From assembly GCA_964352715.1 (NCBI GenBank), contig CAYGSU010000002.1, positions 62,001-126,000 on the forward strand: 64,000 nt of DNA, given 5' to 3'. The DNA comes from JAVKBW01 sp964352715 (GTDB lineage Bacteria; Pseudomonadota; Alphaproteobacteria; UBA8366; Aestuariispiraceae). The notes beneath the pieces were generated by a model, which saw only the letters and a list, made by a program, of their open reading frames with translations, was not told where the DNA came from and searched no databases. The translations under genes and the position numbers were made by a program. This document shows positions 25,971 to 36,259 of the stretch, piece after piece (within the stretch, counting starts at the first letter, position 1; every line of letters starts with the position of its first letter).

Positions 25971-27251
25971 ATGAGATCCGATGATCTGGCCGTGATGGGT
26001 TCCGGCTCTGGTTGCGCCAAGCCGCCAGTGCTCAAGGAACGCGGCCAGCGGGAAGTGTTCTGCGGCCTTACCGGCATTGTCTGGATGCATCGGAAGATTC
26101 AGGACGCTTTCTTTCTCGTTGTCGGTTCCAGAACCTGCGCCCATCTCATCCAGTCCGCTGCGGGCGTGATGATTTTCGCAGAACCCCGTTTCGCCACCGC
26201 CATCATCGACGAACGCGATCTTGCCGGTCTTGCCGATGCGAATGAAGAGCTCGACCGGGTAGTCGCTCAGCTCCTCGAGCGCCGGCCCGATATCAAAACG
26301 CTGTTTCTCGTCGGTTCCTGCCCGTCTGAGGTCATCAAGCTCGACCTGGCGCGCGCAGCCCAGCGGCTGTCGCACCAGTACATTTCCCGGGTGAGGGTGC
26401 TGAATTATTCCGGAAGCGGTATCGAAACAACGTTCACCCAGGGCGAAGACGCCTGTCTGGCATCGCTTGTGCCTGAACTGCCGGAAAGCAAGACACGCTC
26501 GCTGTTGGTTGTCGGCTGCCTCGCCGATGTCGTTGAAGACCAGATGATGCGTCTGTTCACGGCGATGGGGCTGGAAAATGTTTCCTTCCTGCCGCCGCGC
26601 CGCAGTACCGAATTGCCAGCCGTGGGCAGCGAAACCCTGTTTCTGCTGGCACAACCGTTTCTGGCCGACACCGCAAAGGCCCTGAAGGACCGCGGCGCAC
26701 AGTATATTCCCGCACCATTTCCGCTCGGTGCGGAAGGGACGGAACTGTGGCTGAAGGCCGCGGCTGACGCCTTCGATGTCGATCCGGCGGTCTTCGAACA
26801 GGCCGTTGGTCCGGCCCGCGACAGGGCCAATCGCGCCTTGGAAAAATACCGTCCCGTGCTGGACGGAAAGACGATTTTCTTCTTCCCCGATTCACAGCTT
26901 GAGCCGCCGCTGGCGCGTTTCCTGTCTCGTGAGCTGGGGATGAAGCCGATTGAAATCGGAACCCCCTTCCTTCATCGCGAACATCTGGCCGTGGAGCTTG
27001 ATCTGCTGCCGGCAAACGTTCAGCTCAGCGAAGGCCAGGATGTCGACCGTCAACTGGACCGCTGCCGGGATGCAAAACCGGACATCTCCGTCTGCGGCCT
27101 CGGGCTGGCCAATCCGCTGGAAGCAGAAGGCTTCACGACCAAGTGGGCGATCGAGCTGGTTTTCACGCCCATTCAGGGTTTCGACCAGGCGGGCGATCTT
27201 GCCGAGCTGTTTCATCGGCCGCTGTACCGGCGGGAAAGGCTGAAGGTTTAA
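25971..27251 (+). CDS. bchN: Light-independent protochlorophyllide reductase subunit N
   Basis: 426 residues, matching the family. The N-terminal cysteine of the NB cluster is in GSGCAKPP near residue 12, the second in EVFCGLTGIVW, the third in LVVGSRTCAHLIQSAAGVMIF. FLVGSCPSEVIKLDL follows near 107. AAGGA at 25964-25968, right before this ATG, decides the start over an in-frame ATG at 25875 that would add 32 unlike residues. BchN with BchB forms the catalytic NB component that reduces protochlorophyllide in the dark. bchB follows 4 bp later. Confidence 0.96.
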   Translation: MRSDDLAVMGSGSGCAKPPVLKERGQREVFCGLTGIVWMHRKIQDAFFLVVGSRTCAHLIQSAAGVMIFAEPRFATAIIDERDLAGLADANEELDRVVAQLLERRPDIKTLFLVGSCPSEVIKLDLARAAQRLSHQYISRVRVLNYSGSGIETTFTQGEDACLASLVPELPESKTRSLLVVGCLADVVEDQMMRLFTAMGLENVSFLPPRRSTELPAVGSETLFLLAQPFLADTAKALKDRGAQYIPAPFPLGAEGTELWLKAAADAFDVDPAVFEQAVGPARDRANRALEKYRPVLDGKTIFFFPDSQLEPPLARFLSRELGMKPIEIGTPFLHREHLAVELDLLPANVQLSEGQDVDRQLDRCRDAKPDISVCGLGLANPLEAEGFTTKWAIELVFTPIQGFDQAGDLAELFHRPLYRRERLKV

Positions 27252-27255
27252 CACC

Positions 27256-28812
27256 ATGCACCTGACCGTATGGACATATGAAGGCCCCCCGCATGTCGGC
27301 GCGATGCGCGTAGCGACGGCAATGCAGGATGTCCACTACGTGCTGCATGCACCGCAGGGCGATACCTATGCCGACCTGCTGTTCACAATGATCGAGCGCC
27401 GCAAGAAACGCCCGCCGGTTACCTACACAACCTTTCAGGCGCGTGATCTGGGTGCGGATACAGCCGATCTTTTCCAGTCAGCCGTTGCAGACGCCTTTGA
27501 ACGGTTTCAGCCGAAGGCCCTTCTTGTCGGGGCATCCTGTACGGCGGAGCTCATTCAGGACGACCCGGCCGGGTTGGCAAAGCGTTTGGGGCTTCCTGTG
27601 CCGGTCGTTCCGCTGGAACTGCCTTCCTATCAGCGCAAGGAAAACTGGGGTGCATCGGAAACCTTCTATCATCTGGTCCGCACCATCTGTCTGCCACTGG
27701 CGAACGCAGGTGACCGGCAAAAACCGGCATCTGATGGCCGGCCAAGCTGCAATCTGCTGGGACCGACGGCCCTTGGCTTCCGGCATCGTGACGATATCAT
27801 TGAAATCACCCGGCTGCTGAATTCGCTCGGCGTTGCGGTGAATGTCGTCGCACCGCTCGATGCTACAGTTGCCGATATTGCAAGATTGCCGGACGCTGAC
27901 TTCAACGTTGCGCTTTATCCCGAAATCGCGACGACAACAGCGCGCTGGCTGGAAAAGACATTCGGTCAGAAAACCGTGACGACCGTGCCGATCGGTGTCG
28001 GAGCGACTTGCGACTTCATTCGGGAAGTTGCGGCGCTTACGGGGCTTGATGCCTCCGCGCTTCTGTCCGACATCCCGTCGCGCTTCCCATGGTATTCCCG
28101 GTCAGTCGACTCGACCTACCTGACCAGCAAGCGGGTATTCATTTTCGGTGATGCGACCCATGCAATCGCCGCTGCAAGAATCGCATCGGAAGAATTCGGC
28201 TTTACGGTAGTCGGGCTTGGCACCTATGCCCGCGAACAGGCGCGGGATGTGCGCGCCGCCGCGAAGGCGCTGGATCTGGAAGCCCTGATCACCGACGATT
28301 ATCTCGACGTCGAAAAGGCGATTTCCGAACTGCAGCCTGAACTTGTTCTCGGCTCGCAAATGGAACGGCATATCGCAAAGCGCTTCGGTATTCCCTGTGC
28401 GGTCATTTCCGCACCGGTACATGTGCAGGATTTCCCGGCTCGTTATTCACCCCAGATGGGTTTCGAAGGCGCGAATGTCATTTTCGATACCTGGGTGCAT
28501 CCGCTGATGATGGGACTGGAAGAACATCTGATCGGCATGTTCCGGGAAGATTTCGAATTCCAGGACGATGCCGCACCGTCTCACCTGAATGCCGAAACCA
28601 AAGTGAAGCAACCAACCGAAACAACCTCGATTGGCGATCCCGCAAATGAAGATATCGACTGGTCTTCCGACGCTCAGGGAGAATTGAAGAAGATTCCATT
28701 CTTCGTGCGTGGGAAAGCAAGAAGAAACACAGAAAAGTTTGCTGCCGAGCGCGGCCTTCAAACCATAACCCTAGAGACCCTGTATGATGCAAAAGCGCAC
28801 TTCGGAAGATAG
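27256..28812 (+). CDS. bchB: Light-independent protochlorophyllide reductase subunit B
   Basis: 518 residues, nitrogenase MoFe-like. The conserved start is MHLTVWTYEGPPHVGAMRVA, with the catalytic/cluster aspartate in the TPPVTYTTFQARDLG-type region near 50-60 (here RKKRPPVTYTTFQARDLG). The cysteine LLVGASCTAELIQDD is near 95. The C-terminal helical part (about 460-518) is the typical PCP-reductase domain that ends the family. It forms NB heterotetramers. Its last 29 bp overlap bchH in another frame. Confidence 0.95.
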   Translation: MHLTVWTYEGPPHVGAMRVATAMQDVHYVLHAPQGDTYADLLFTMIERRKKRPPVTYTTFQARDLGADTADLFQSAVADAFERFQPKALLVGASCTAELIQDDPAGLAKRLGLPVPVVPLELPSYQRKENWGASETFYHLVRTICLPLANAGDRQKPASDGRPSCNLLGPTALGFRHRDDIIEITRLLNSLGVAVNVVAPLDATVADIARLPDADFNVALYPEIATTTARWLEKTFGQKTVTTVPIGVGATCDFIREVAALTGLDASALLSDIPSRFPWYSRSVDSTYLTSKRVFIFGDATHAIAAARIASEEFGFTVVGLGTYAREQARDVRAAAKALDLEALITDDYLDVEKAISELQPELVLGSQMERHIAKRFGIPCAVISAPVHVQDFPARYSPQMGFEGANVIFDTWVHPLMMGLEEHLIGMFREDFEFQDDAAPSHLNAETKVKQPTETTSIGDPANEDIDWSSDAQGELKKIPFFVRGKARRNTEKFAAERGLQTITLETLYDAKAHFGR

Positions 28813-31800
28813 TGTGACGCCCGTACGGGTCGTCATCATTACGCTGGACAATCACCTGTCCGCGACCGTGAAACGCGCAAACACCTTGCTGCATCGCCGG
28901 CTACCGAACCTCCAGCTAACGCTTCATGCAGCATCGTCGTGGAGCAAGAACCCGGATTCCCTGGCGCGTTGCCGGAACGATATCGCCAAAGGCGACATCA
29001 TCATCGTAACGATGATGTTCATGGAAGATCACATTAATGCCGTTTTGCCTGCGCTTCAGGCACGGCGTGAAGAATGCGACGCCATGGTGTGCTGCATGTC
29101 ATCAGGCGAGATTGTCCGTCTGACCCGCATGGGGCGGTTCAAGATGGGCGAAAAGGACAGCGGCGCGATTGAGCTTCTGAAGCGGTTGCGCGGATCGAAA
29201 AAATCAGGCTCCAGCGATGGCGCGAAGCAGATGGCGGTGTTGCGTCGCCTGCCACGCATGCTGCGGTTCATTCCCGGTACCGCACAGGACCTGCGGGCCT
29301 ACTTCCTGACCATGCAGTACTGGCTGGCGTGCAGTGACGAAAACCTCATCAACATGGTTCTGTTCCTCATCGACCGCTATTCCACCGCGTCGAACAAGGC
29401 GCTGCGTGGCGTGTTGAAGCCGGCTCTGCCGGTTACCTATCCCGACACCGGTCTTTATCACCCGTCGCTTGCGGATCGGACATCGGAGAACCTTCACGAT
29501 CTTCCGAAGCCGAAAGCACCGACCGGAACAATCGGTGTCATCCTTATGCGCGCCTATGTGCTGGCCGGCGACACCAGCCATTACGATACCGTCATCAAGG
29601 CATTGGAAGCCAAAGGTCTTCGTGTCATACCCGTGTTTGCCTGCGGGCTCGACAGCCGCCCGGCAATCACGAAGTTCTTCTTCGCCAACGGCAAGCCGCA
29701 GGTTGATGCGGTGCTGTCGCTTACCGGTTTCTCCCTTGTTGGCGGCCCGGCCTACAACAATGCGCAGGCAGCGGAAGAAATGCTGACCGAGCTTGATGTG
29801 CCCTACATTTCGGCTCATGCGCTCGAATTCCAGACTGTTGAGGAATGGCGGGAGTCGGAACGTGGTCTGCTGCCTGTCGAAGCCACAATGATGGTTGCGA
29901 TACCGGAGCTTGATGGCGCAATTGGCTCGGCAATCTATGGCGGCCGTTCGGTCAGTAACGCGTCAGAACCTGTCATGGCGGCTGAACTGGAACGGGCGAA
30001 CGCGCTTGTTGACCGGGCCTATCGAATGATCGCCATGCGTCGTACCAAGGTCGCCGACCGCAAGATCGCAATCACACTGTTCAACTTCCCGCCAAATTCC
30101 GGCGCGACCGGCACGGCTGCGTTTCTCGATGTTTTCGGGTCGCTGTTCAACGTGCTGAACAGTCTGAAAAAACACGGCTATTTGGTTGACGTTCCCGACT
30201 CCGTCGATGCGCTGCGGACACTTCTTCTGGAAGGTAATGCCAAACAGTTCGGTTCCGATGCAAATGTGATGGCCAGAATTCCCGTTGACGATCATGTGCG
30301 CCAGGAACCCTATCTGGACGAGATCGAAGCGCAATGGGGAACGGCGCCTGGAAAATTGCAGACCGACGGATCCACCATCCATGTTCTCGGCGCATCCTTC
30401 GGCAATGTCATGGTCGGCATCCAGCCGGGCTTCGGGTACGAAGGCGACCCGATGCGGCTTCTGTTCGACAAGGGCTTTGCGCCGACACATGCATTTTCTG
30501 CTTATTACCGCTATCTGCGGAATGATTTTGGTGCTGACGCCGTACTCCATTTCGGAACGCATGGCGCGCTTGAATTCATGCCGGGTAAACAGGCCGGTCT
30601 ATCAGCGGATTGCTGGCCGGACCGGTTGATAGGCAACCTGCCGAACTTCTATATCTATGCCGCCAATAACCCGTCCGAAGGGTTGATCGCAAAGCGGCGC
30701 TCTCTCGCAACACTGATCAGCTATCTCACGCCGCCAGTGCAGAAAGCCGGCCTTTACAAGGATCTTGCCGATCTGAAAGGCTCGATTGACCGCTGGCGCG
30801 CATTGCCACCGGAACAGCAGGCGGAACGCGCCCGGTTGGCGCAACTGATCCAGTCCCAGGCCGCCATGATTGACATGACGCCGGCTTCACCCCTGTGGGA
30901 TGACGCCGGAGAAGCCGAAGTGCCTGTGGTACATGATGCGCTGATTGAATTGCAGAATACACTGATCCCGCATGGCCTTCATATTCTGGGGCAGGCGCCG
31001 AGCGACGCCGAACGTCAAGACTATATCGACGCCATGATGCCCGTTGCCGGCGATGCGGTTGCGGTGAAGCCTGACATCGAACGGATTGCTGCGGCGCTGT
31101 CAAAAGATGCAGAAATTCCTGCCGTGCTGCATGCGCTGGATGGCGGTTTTATCCGCCCGGTAGCCGGTGGCGATCTGCTGCGCAACCCCGATATCCTGCC
31201 AACCGGGCGAAATATTCACGGTTTCGATCCGTTTCTCATTCCCAGCCCGTTCGCCATGAAGGATGGCGCGCGGCAGGCCGAGCATCTTGTCGCCCGGCAT
31301 GTTGCCGATACCGGAACCTATCCGGAATCCATCGCCCTGGTGCTGTGGGGAACCGATAACCTGAAAAATGAGGGAACGCCGATCGGTCAGGCGTTGAGCC
31401 TGATCGGCGCTGAGCCCCGCTATGACAGTTTCGGTCGTGTAGCAGGGGCTAAACTGATTGATCTGGAAACACTCGGCCGTCCGCGGATTGACGTCGTGAT
31501 GACGGTGTCCGGCATCTTCCGTGATCTGCTTCCCCTGCACATGAAAATGCTGGCCGAAGCAGCCAACCTTGCGGCAAATGCCGATGAACCGCTGGACCGG
31601 AACTACGTGCGGCGCAATGCGCTGGCGCATCAGGAAGAATACGGTTGCGATTTTGAAACCGCCTCCCTGCGCGTTTTCAGCAATGCCGATGGCGCATACG
31701 GATCAAACGTCAATCACCTTGTCGATAACGGGCAATGGGAAGACGAAAACGATCTGGCTGAAATGTTCACCCAGCGGAAATGCTTTGCCTATTCGCAGTC

Positions 31801-32398
31801 CGGCGAAGCGGTGCGCCATGAAGAACTGCTGAAAGGCATGTTGGGCAAGGTCAATCTGGCATACCAGAATCTGGAATCCCTGGAAGTCGGCGTCACGACG
31901 ATCGACCACTACTTCGACTCGCTCGGCGGCATCACGCGGGCGGCCACTCAGTCTCGCGGTGAAAGCATTCCGGTCTATATCGCTGACCACACACGGGGTG
32001 ACGGCGCAATCCGCACCCTGAATGAACAGGTAGCACTTGAGACCCGCACACGGATGCTGAACCCGGCCTGGTACGAAGGCATGCTGAAACATGGGTACGA
32101 AGGCGTTCGCCAGATTGAGGCGCATGTTACCAATACTGTGGGCTGGTCTGCGACGACCGGTCAGGTGGATCCGTGGATCTACCGTCAACTTACAGAAACA
32201 TTCGTAATGGACCCGGAAATGCGGGACAGACTTTCGGCGCTGAACGTTCAGGCGTCGGCAAGGGTCGTCAACCGGTTGCTTGAGGCGCATGAGCGCAACT
32301 ACTGGCAACCGGATGACGACATGCTCGAAGCTCTGCGTGAGGCAGGCGACGAGATGGAAGATAAACTCGAAGGTGTTGGGGGAGAAATGGCGGCATGA
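28784..32398 (+). CDS. bchH: Magnesium chelatase subunit H
   Basis: 1204 residues, the usual size for BchH. A CobN-like fold that binds protoporphyrin IX and inserts Mg2+ with BchI/BchD. Typical segments are GEIVRLTRMGRFKMG near 107-121, the central HFGTHGALEFMPGKQAGLS near 590, and the C-terminal GWSATTGQVDPW near 1127. Two adjacent ATGs open the frame. It overlaps the end of bchB by 29 bp, and its stop overlaps bchL by 4 bp (ATGA). Confidence 0.97.
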   Translation: MMQKRTSEDSVTPVRVVIITLDNHLSATVKRANTLLHRRLPNLQLTLHAASSWSKNPDSLARCRNDIAKGDIIIVTMMFMEDHINAVLPALQARREECDAMVCCMSSGEIVRLTRMGRFKMGEKDSGAIELLKRLRGSKKSGSSDGAKQMAVLRRLPRMLRFIPGTAQDLRAYFLTMQYWLACSDENLINMVLFLIDRYSTASNKALRGVLKPALPVTYPDTGLYHPSLADRTSENLHDLPKPKAPTGTIGVILMRAYVLAGDTSHYDTVIKALEAKGLRVIPVFACGLDSRPAITKFFFANGKPQVDAVLSLTGFSLVGGPAYNNAQAAEEMLTELDVPYISAHALEFQTVEEWRESERGLLPVEATMMVAIPELDGAIGSAIYGGRSVSNASEPVMAAELERANALVDRAYRMIAMRRTKVADRKIAITLFNFPPNSGATGTAAFLDVFGSLFNVLNSLKKHGYLVDVPDSVDALRTLLLEGNAKQFGSDANVMARIPVDDHVRQEPYLDEIEAQWGTAPGKLQTDGSTIHVLGASFGNVMVGIQPGFGYEGDPMRLLFDKGFAPTHAFSAYYRYLRNDFGADAVLHFGTHGALEFMPGKQAGLSADCWPDRLIGNLPNFYIYAANNPSEGLIAKRRSLATLISYLTPPVQKAGLYKDLADLKGSIDRWRALPPEQQAERARLAQLIQSQAAMIDMTPASPLWDDAGEAEVPVVHDALIELQNTLIPHGLHILGQAPSDAERQDYIDAMMPVAGDAVAVKPDIERIAAALSKDAEIPAVLHALDGGFIRPVAGGDLLRNPDILPTGRNIHGFDPFLIPSPFAMKDGARQAEHLVARHVADTGTYPESIALVLWGTDNLKNEGTPIGQALSLIGAEPRYDSFGRVAGAKLIDLETLGRPRIDVVMTVSGIFRDLLPLHMKMLAEAANLAANADEPLDRNYVRRNALAHQEEYGCDFETASLRVFSNADGAYGSNVNHLVDNGQWEDENDLAEMFTQRKCFAYSQSGEAVRHEELLKGMLGKVNLAYQNLESLEVGVTTIDHYFDSLGGITRAATQSRGESIPVYIADHTRGDGAIRTLNEQVALETRTRMLNPAWYEGMLKHGYEGVRQIEAHVTNTVGWSATTGQVDPWIYRQLTETFVMDPEMRDRLSALNVQASARVVNRLLEAHERNYWQPDDDMLEALREAGDEMEDKLEGVGGEMAA

Positions 32399-33312
32399 AT
32401 TTTTCACTAGGATCGCTGCCAAGAGAGAGCAGCGCGCTGAACAGGTCGGTCGGAAACGGCGAGGGCAGCGTGCAGGTCGAAATGGATGCCAATGTGCAGA
32501 TCGAAACCGCGAAAGTGTTTTCGGTCTACGGCAAGGGCGGCATCGGCAAGAGCACGACATCGTCCAACCTTTCCGCGGCTTTTTCGAAGCTCGGGAAACG
32601 CGTCCTTCAGATCGGTTGCGATCCGAAGCACGATTCTACCTTCACCCTGACCAAGCGTCTGGTGCCGACGGTTATCGATGCGCTCGAAGCCGTCGATTTC
32701 CATGCTGAAGAGCTGCGCGTCGAAGACTTCGTTTACGAAGGCTACAACGGTGTGATGTGTGTTGAAGCAGGCGGTCCGCCGGCGGGTACAGGCTGCGGCG
32801 GTTATGTGGTTGGCCAGACGGTCAAACTGCTGAAGGAACACCACCTTCTGGAAGATACCGATGTCGTGATTTTCGATGTTCTGGGTGATGTTGTCTGCGG
32901 CGGTTTCGCCGCACCGTTGCAACACGCCGAACGCGCGCTGATCGTAACTGCAAACGATTTCGACTCAATCTTCGCAATGAACCGTATCGTGACCGCCATC
33001 AAGGCGAAGGCGAAAAACTACGAAGTCCGGGTCGGCGGCGTGATTGCAAACCGCAGTGCAGCGACGGATGAAATCGACCGGTTCAATAAAGCAATCGGCC
33101 TGGAAACCCTGGCGCATTTCCAGGATCTCGATGAAATTCGCCGGTCCCGGTTGAAGAAATCCACATTGTTCGAAATGGACTCAACGCCCGCGCTCGAAAT
33201 CGTGAAGGCAGGGTACCTTGAACTGGCGCAAAAGCTTTGGGATGGGGTGGAACCGCAAGATGCGATCCCCATGAAAGACCGTGAAATTTTCGATTTTCTG
33301 GGATTTGACTAA
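32395..33312 (+). CDS. bchL: Light-independent protochlorophyllide reductase iron-sulfur ATPase subunit L
   Basis: 305 residues, NifH-like. The P-loop YGKGGIGKST is at about 45-54 after a variable N-terminal extension. The two cysteines that bridge the shared 4Fe-4S cluster are in GTGCGGYVVG and GDVVCGGFAAP. Homodimeric BchL delivers electrons to the NB component with ATP hydrolysis. It overlaps bchH by ATGA and bchM by one base (TAATG), so the bchH-L-M segment is tightly coupled. Confidence 0.97.
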   Translation: MNFSLGSLPRESSALNRSVGNGEGSVQVEMDANVQIETAKVFSVYGKGGIGKSTTSSNLSAAFSKLGKRVLQIGCDPKHDSTFTLTKRLVPTVIDALEAVDFHAEELRVEDFVYEGYNGVMCVEAGGPPAGTGCGGYVVGQTVKLLKEHHLLEDTDVVIFDVLGDVVCGGFAAPLQHAERALIVTANDFDSIFAMNRIVTAIKAKAKNYEVRVGGVIANRSAATDEIDRFNKAIGLETLAHFQDLDEIRRSRLKKSTLFEMDSTPALEIVKAGYLELAQKLWDGVEPQDAIPMKDREIFDFLGFD

Positions 33313-34013
33313 TGCAGACAGCAGCTTACATCGAACGGCGCGGTGAAATCGAAACGTATTTCGACAGCACGGCTGTCGATGCATGGAAGAAGCTGACATC
33401 GGATGCACCGGTCGGGAAAATCCGGGCAACGGTACGGGCCGGGCGTGACCGCATGCGGGCCACGCTGCTGGGTTACCTCCCGGAAGACTTAAGCGGACGC
33501 CGTATCCTGGATGCAGGATGCGGCACCGGTGCGTTTGCTGTTGAAGCGGCGCGTCGCGGTGCGGATGTCGTCGCTATCGATCTTTCGCCAACCTTGGTCG
33601 ATCTGGCGCGGGACCGCCTGCCCGAAGATCTGGGCAAAGGCAGGATCACCTTTATGGCGGGTGACATGCTTGACCCGGCTTTGGGTGAATTCGACCATGT
33701 CGTCGCGATGGATAGTTTCATCCATTACAACACGGTCGATATTGTCAGCATGCTTGGTGGTTTGACGGAACGGACATCGGACTCGATCCTGTTCACGGTC
33801 GCCCCCAGAACGCCCCTGCTTGCGGTGATGCACACGGTTGGTCGGCTGTTCCCGCAGGGCAACCGTGCACCGGCCATTGTTCCGGTACCGCCGCGCAAAT
33901 TGCATGACCTGATCAGAAGATCGCCTTCGATGGAAGGCTGGTCGGCGGGCCGGCATCAACGTATCGACAGCGGATTCTACCTGTCGATGGCGCAAGAGGT
34001 GACGCGTCGATGA
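33312..34013 (+). CDS. bchM: Magnesium-protoporphyrin IX O-methyltransferase
   Basis: 233 residues, a class I SAM methyltransferase. The glycine-rich motif I ILDAGCGTGAFAVEAARRGA is near 63-82, with the acidic residue VAIDLSP closing it, and GDMLDP as motif II. It methylates the C13 propionate of Mg-protoporphyrin IX before the cyclase AcsF acts. It is coupled to bchL by a one-base overlap and to lhaA by a 4-base overlap. Confidence 0.95.
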   Translation: MQTAAYIERRGEIETYFDSTAVDAWKKLTSDAPVGKIRATVRAGRDRMRATLLGYLPEDLSGRRILDAGCGTGAFAVEAARRGADVVAIDLSPTLVDLARDRLPEDLGKGRITFMAGDMLDPALGEFDHVVAMDSFIHYNTVDIVSMLGGLTERTSDSILFTVAPRTPLLAVMHTVGRLFPQGNRAPAIVPVPPRKLHDLIRRSPSMEGWSAGRHQRIDSGFYLSMAQEVTRR

Positions 34014-35461
34014 CAGCGAAGAAGAAACCGCAAAAGTACGAGGTCATCGCCAACTTCTGGTCGACGCTTGGTCCGCGTTTTTTGCCGTTTGCGGACGCAG
34101 CATCGGAAGAGTTGCCGCTTGGCCGGCTTCTGCGTCTGTCGCTGTTTCAGATATCGGTCGGCATGGCCGTGGTGCTGCTGACGGGTACCCTGAACCGCGT
34201 AATGATCATCGAACTGGGCGTGCCCACCTGGCTGGTCGCGACGATGGTATCACTGCCACTCGTCTTTGCGCCGTTGCGCGCCCTGATCGGTTACAAATCC
34301 GATACCTATCGGTCTTTCCTCGGCTGGCGGCGGGTTCCCTATATCTGGTACGGGTCACTATTGCAGTTTGGCGGGTTGGCGATCATGCCGTTTGCTCTGC
34401 TTGTGCTGTCGGGCGATGTCCGCGGTGGCGACCCGATCTGGGGCCATGTCGGGGGCGCGCTCGCCTTCCTGTTGATCGGCGCGGGTCTGCACACGACCCA
34501 GACTGCCGGCCTCGCTCTTGCAACCGATCTTGCGAAACCTGACAACAGACCGCGTGTCGTTGCGCTGATGTATGTGATGCTGCTGGTTGGAATGGTCGCG
34601 AGTTCGCTGGTGTTCGGGGCAGTGCTTGAGGATTTCACCGCCAAGAAACTAATCCAGGTTATCCAGGGCGCTGCCGTTGTAACGATCGTTCTGAATTTCA
34701 TCGCGATGTGGAAGCAGGAAGCGCGGAATTCCAAACGGACGGCCAATGATTTACCACAACCCTCGTTCCAGGAAATGTGGCAGGACTTCAGCGGAAACAT
34801 CCGGGTAAAAAGGCTGCTCGTCGCTGTTGGTCTCGCTGCTGCCGGCTTCAGCATGCAGGACATTCTTCTTGAACCGTATGGCGCGGAAGTGCTCGGGCTG
34901 TCGGTTTCGCATACGACAATGCTGACGGCCCTGCTGGCCGGCGGAACACTGCTGGGTTTCGGTCTTGCTGCCCGTATGCTGACCCGGGGCGCAGATGCCT
35001 ACCGCATTGCCGGGTACGGCATTGTTATCGGCGTTTTCGCTTTTTCGTCGGTTATCTTTTCCGGCCCGATCGCATCGCTGGCGCTGTTCTGCACAGGAAC
35101 GGCGGCTATCGGTTTCGGTGGCGGCCTTTTCGCGGTGGGAACCATGACGGCGGCAATGGCGCTTGTACGGTCCGGTAACAGCGGCATGGCAATCGGCGCC
35201 TGGGGTGCTGTTCATGCAACGGCGACAGGCGCGGCAATCGCGATCGGCGGTTACATTCGCGATGTTGTGGGCGATCTCGCAGCAAGCGGTGCCCTGGGTA
35301 CTGCAATGAACGGCGTGTCGACTGGTTACACCGTCGTTTATCATCTGGAAATACTGCTTTTGTTTTTTGCACTCGTCGCGATTGGACCGCTTGCCGGATC
35401 ATCGCGTGTTTTGAACGGCCGTTCCAAGACCAGGTTCGGCATGACGGAGATACCGGGGTAA
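34010..35461 (+). CDS. lhaA: LhaA, PucC-family light-harvesting 1 assembly protein
   Basis: 483 residues with about 12 membrane helices, BCD/PucC branch of the MFS. The family start LPLGRLLRLSLFQISVGMAVVLLTGTLNR is cut by the first helix near 45-70. FRVPYIW-type segment is here WRRVPYIWYGSLLQFGG near 104-120. The position between bchM and puhA is diagnostic for LhaA rather than PucC. It assists assembly of the LH1 antenna. A second family member lies at the right end of the window after bchG. Confidence 0.94.
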   Translation: MTAKKKPQKYEVIANFWSTLGPRFLPFADAASEELPLGRLLRLSLFQISVGMAVVLLTGTLNRVMIIELGVPTWLVATMVSLPLVFAPLRALIGYKSDTYRSFLGWRRVPYIWYGSLLQFGGLAIMPFALLVLSGDVRGGDPIWGHVGGALAFLLIGAGLHTTQTAGLALATDLAKPDNRPRVVALMYVMLLVGMVASSLVFGAVLEDFTAKKLIQVIQGAAVVTIVLNFIAMWKQEARNSKRTANDLPQPSFQEMWQDFSGNIRVKRLLVAVGLAAAGFSMQDILLEPYGAEVLGLSVSHTTMLTALLAGGTLLGFGLAARMLTRGADAYRIAGYGIVIGVFAFSSVIFSGPIASLALFCTGTAAIGFGGGLFAVGTMTAAMALVRSGNSGMAIGAWGAVHATATGAAIAIGGYIRDVVGDLAASGALGTAMNGVSTGYTVVYHLEILLLFFALVAIGPLAGSSRVLNGRSKTRFGMTEIPG

Positions 35462-35482
35462 GCCCGTTTTTGGAGGTGTATG

Positions 35483-36259
35483 ATGGAAATTGGTGCAATT
35501 ACGGAATACGTCGATGTGGCTCAGATCACACTCTATGTTTTCTGGATATTCTTCGCAGGTGTAATTCTATACCTGATCCAGGAGAACAAGCGGGAAGGCT
35601 ATCCGCTTGAAACGGATTCGCTTGATCCAGCCCAGCGCAAGAAAATTGCCGGGTTGACCGGCCTGCCATCGCCGAAGACATTTCTGATGCCGGATGGCAA
35701 AACCTATACGGTGCCAAATCTGGGGAATGCCGATACCCGGGTTCTGAAAGCATCCGGCGGTTCGGCGAACGGCGGATTTCCGATTGATCCGGAAGGCGAC
35801 CCGATGCTGGCGGAAGTCGGTCCCGGCGGCTATGCCGAACGCGATGATATTCCGGACGCCAACTTCGACGGTTCACCGAAAATCATTCCGATGCGTAACG
35901 CAGCCGGTTTTCATGTCGATGAGCGAGACCCCAACCCGATCGGGATGCAGGTTTTCGGTGCTGACGGCAAAGTGGCCGGAACAGTCAGCGATCTGTGGGT
36001 TGACCCGTCCGAACATCTGATCCGCTTCCTTGAAGCTGATGTCGGGACCGGTGCGCCGGTTCTGCTGCCGCTGAACCTGACAACGATTGAAGGCAGAAAA
36101 GCCGTCAAGGTACGGGCGCTTCTTTCGACGCAGTTCGCCAACATTCCGAAGACGGCGAGCCAGGAACAGATTACCCGGCTGGAGGAAGAAAAGATCTACG
36201 GATACTTCGGTGCCGGAACGCTCTATGCAACACCCGGACGTTCGGAGCCAATCGTATGA
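35483..36259 (+). CDS. puhA: Photosynthetic reaction centre H subunit
   Basis: About 258 residues. A single N-terminal membrane helix (about 12-31) is followed by the cytoplasmic beta-barrel (PRC-like) domain. Family landmarks are ENKREGYPLE right after the helix, FLMPDG, the RDPNPIG-like ERDPNPIGMQV near 150, and LIRFLEADVG. Two ATGs stand at 35480 and 35483. GGAGG at 35472-35476 gives the better spacing to the second. H caps the L/M core and takes part in proton delivery to QB. puhB overlaps its stop by 4 bp. Confidence 0.96.
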   Translation: MEIGAITEYVDVAQITLYVFWIFFAGVILYLIQENKREGYPLETDSLDPAQRKKIAGLTGLPSPKTFLMPDGKTYTVPNLGNADTRVLKASGGSANGGFPIDPEGDPMLAEVGPGGYAERDDIPDANFDGSPKIIPMRNAAGFHVDERDPNPIGMQVFGADGKVAGTVSDLWVDPSEHLIRFLEADVGTGAPVLLPLNLTTIEGRKAVKVRALLSTQFANIPKTASQEQITRLEEEKIYGYFGAGTLYATPGRSEPIV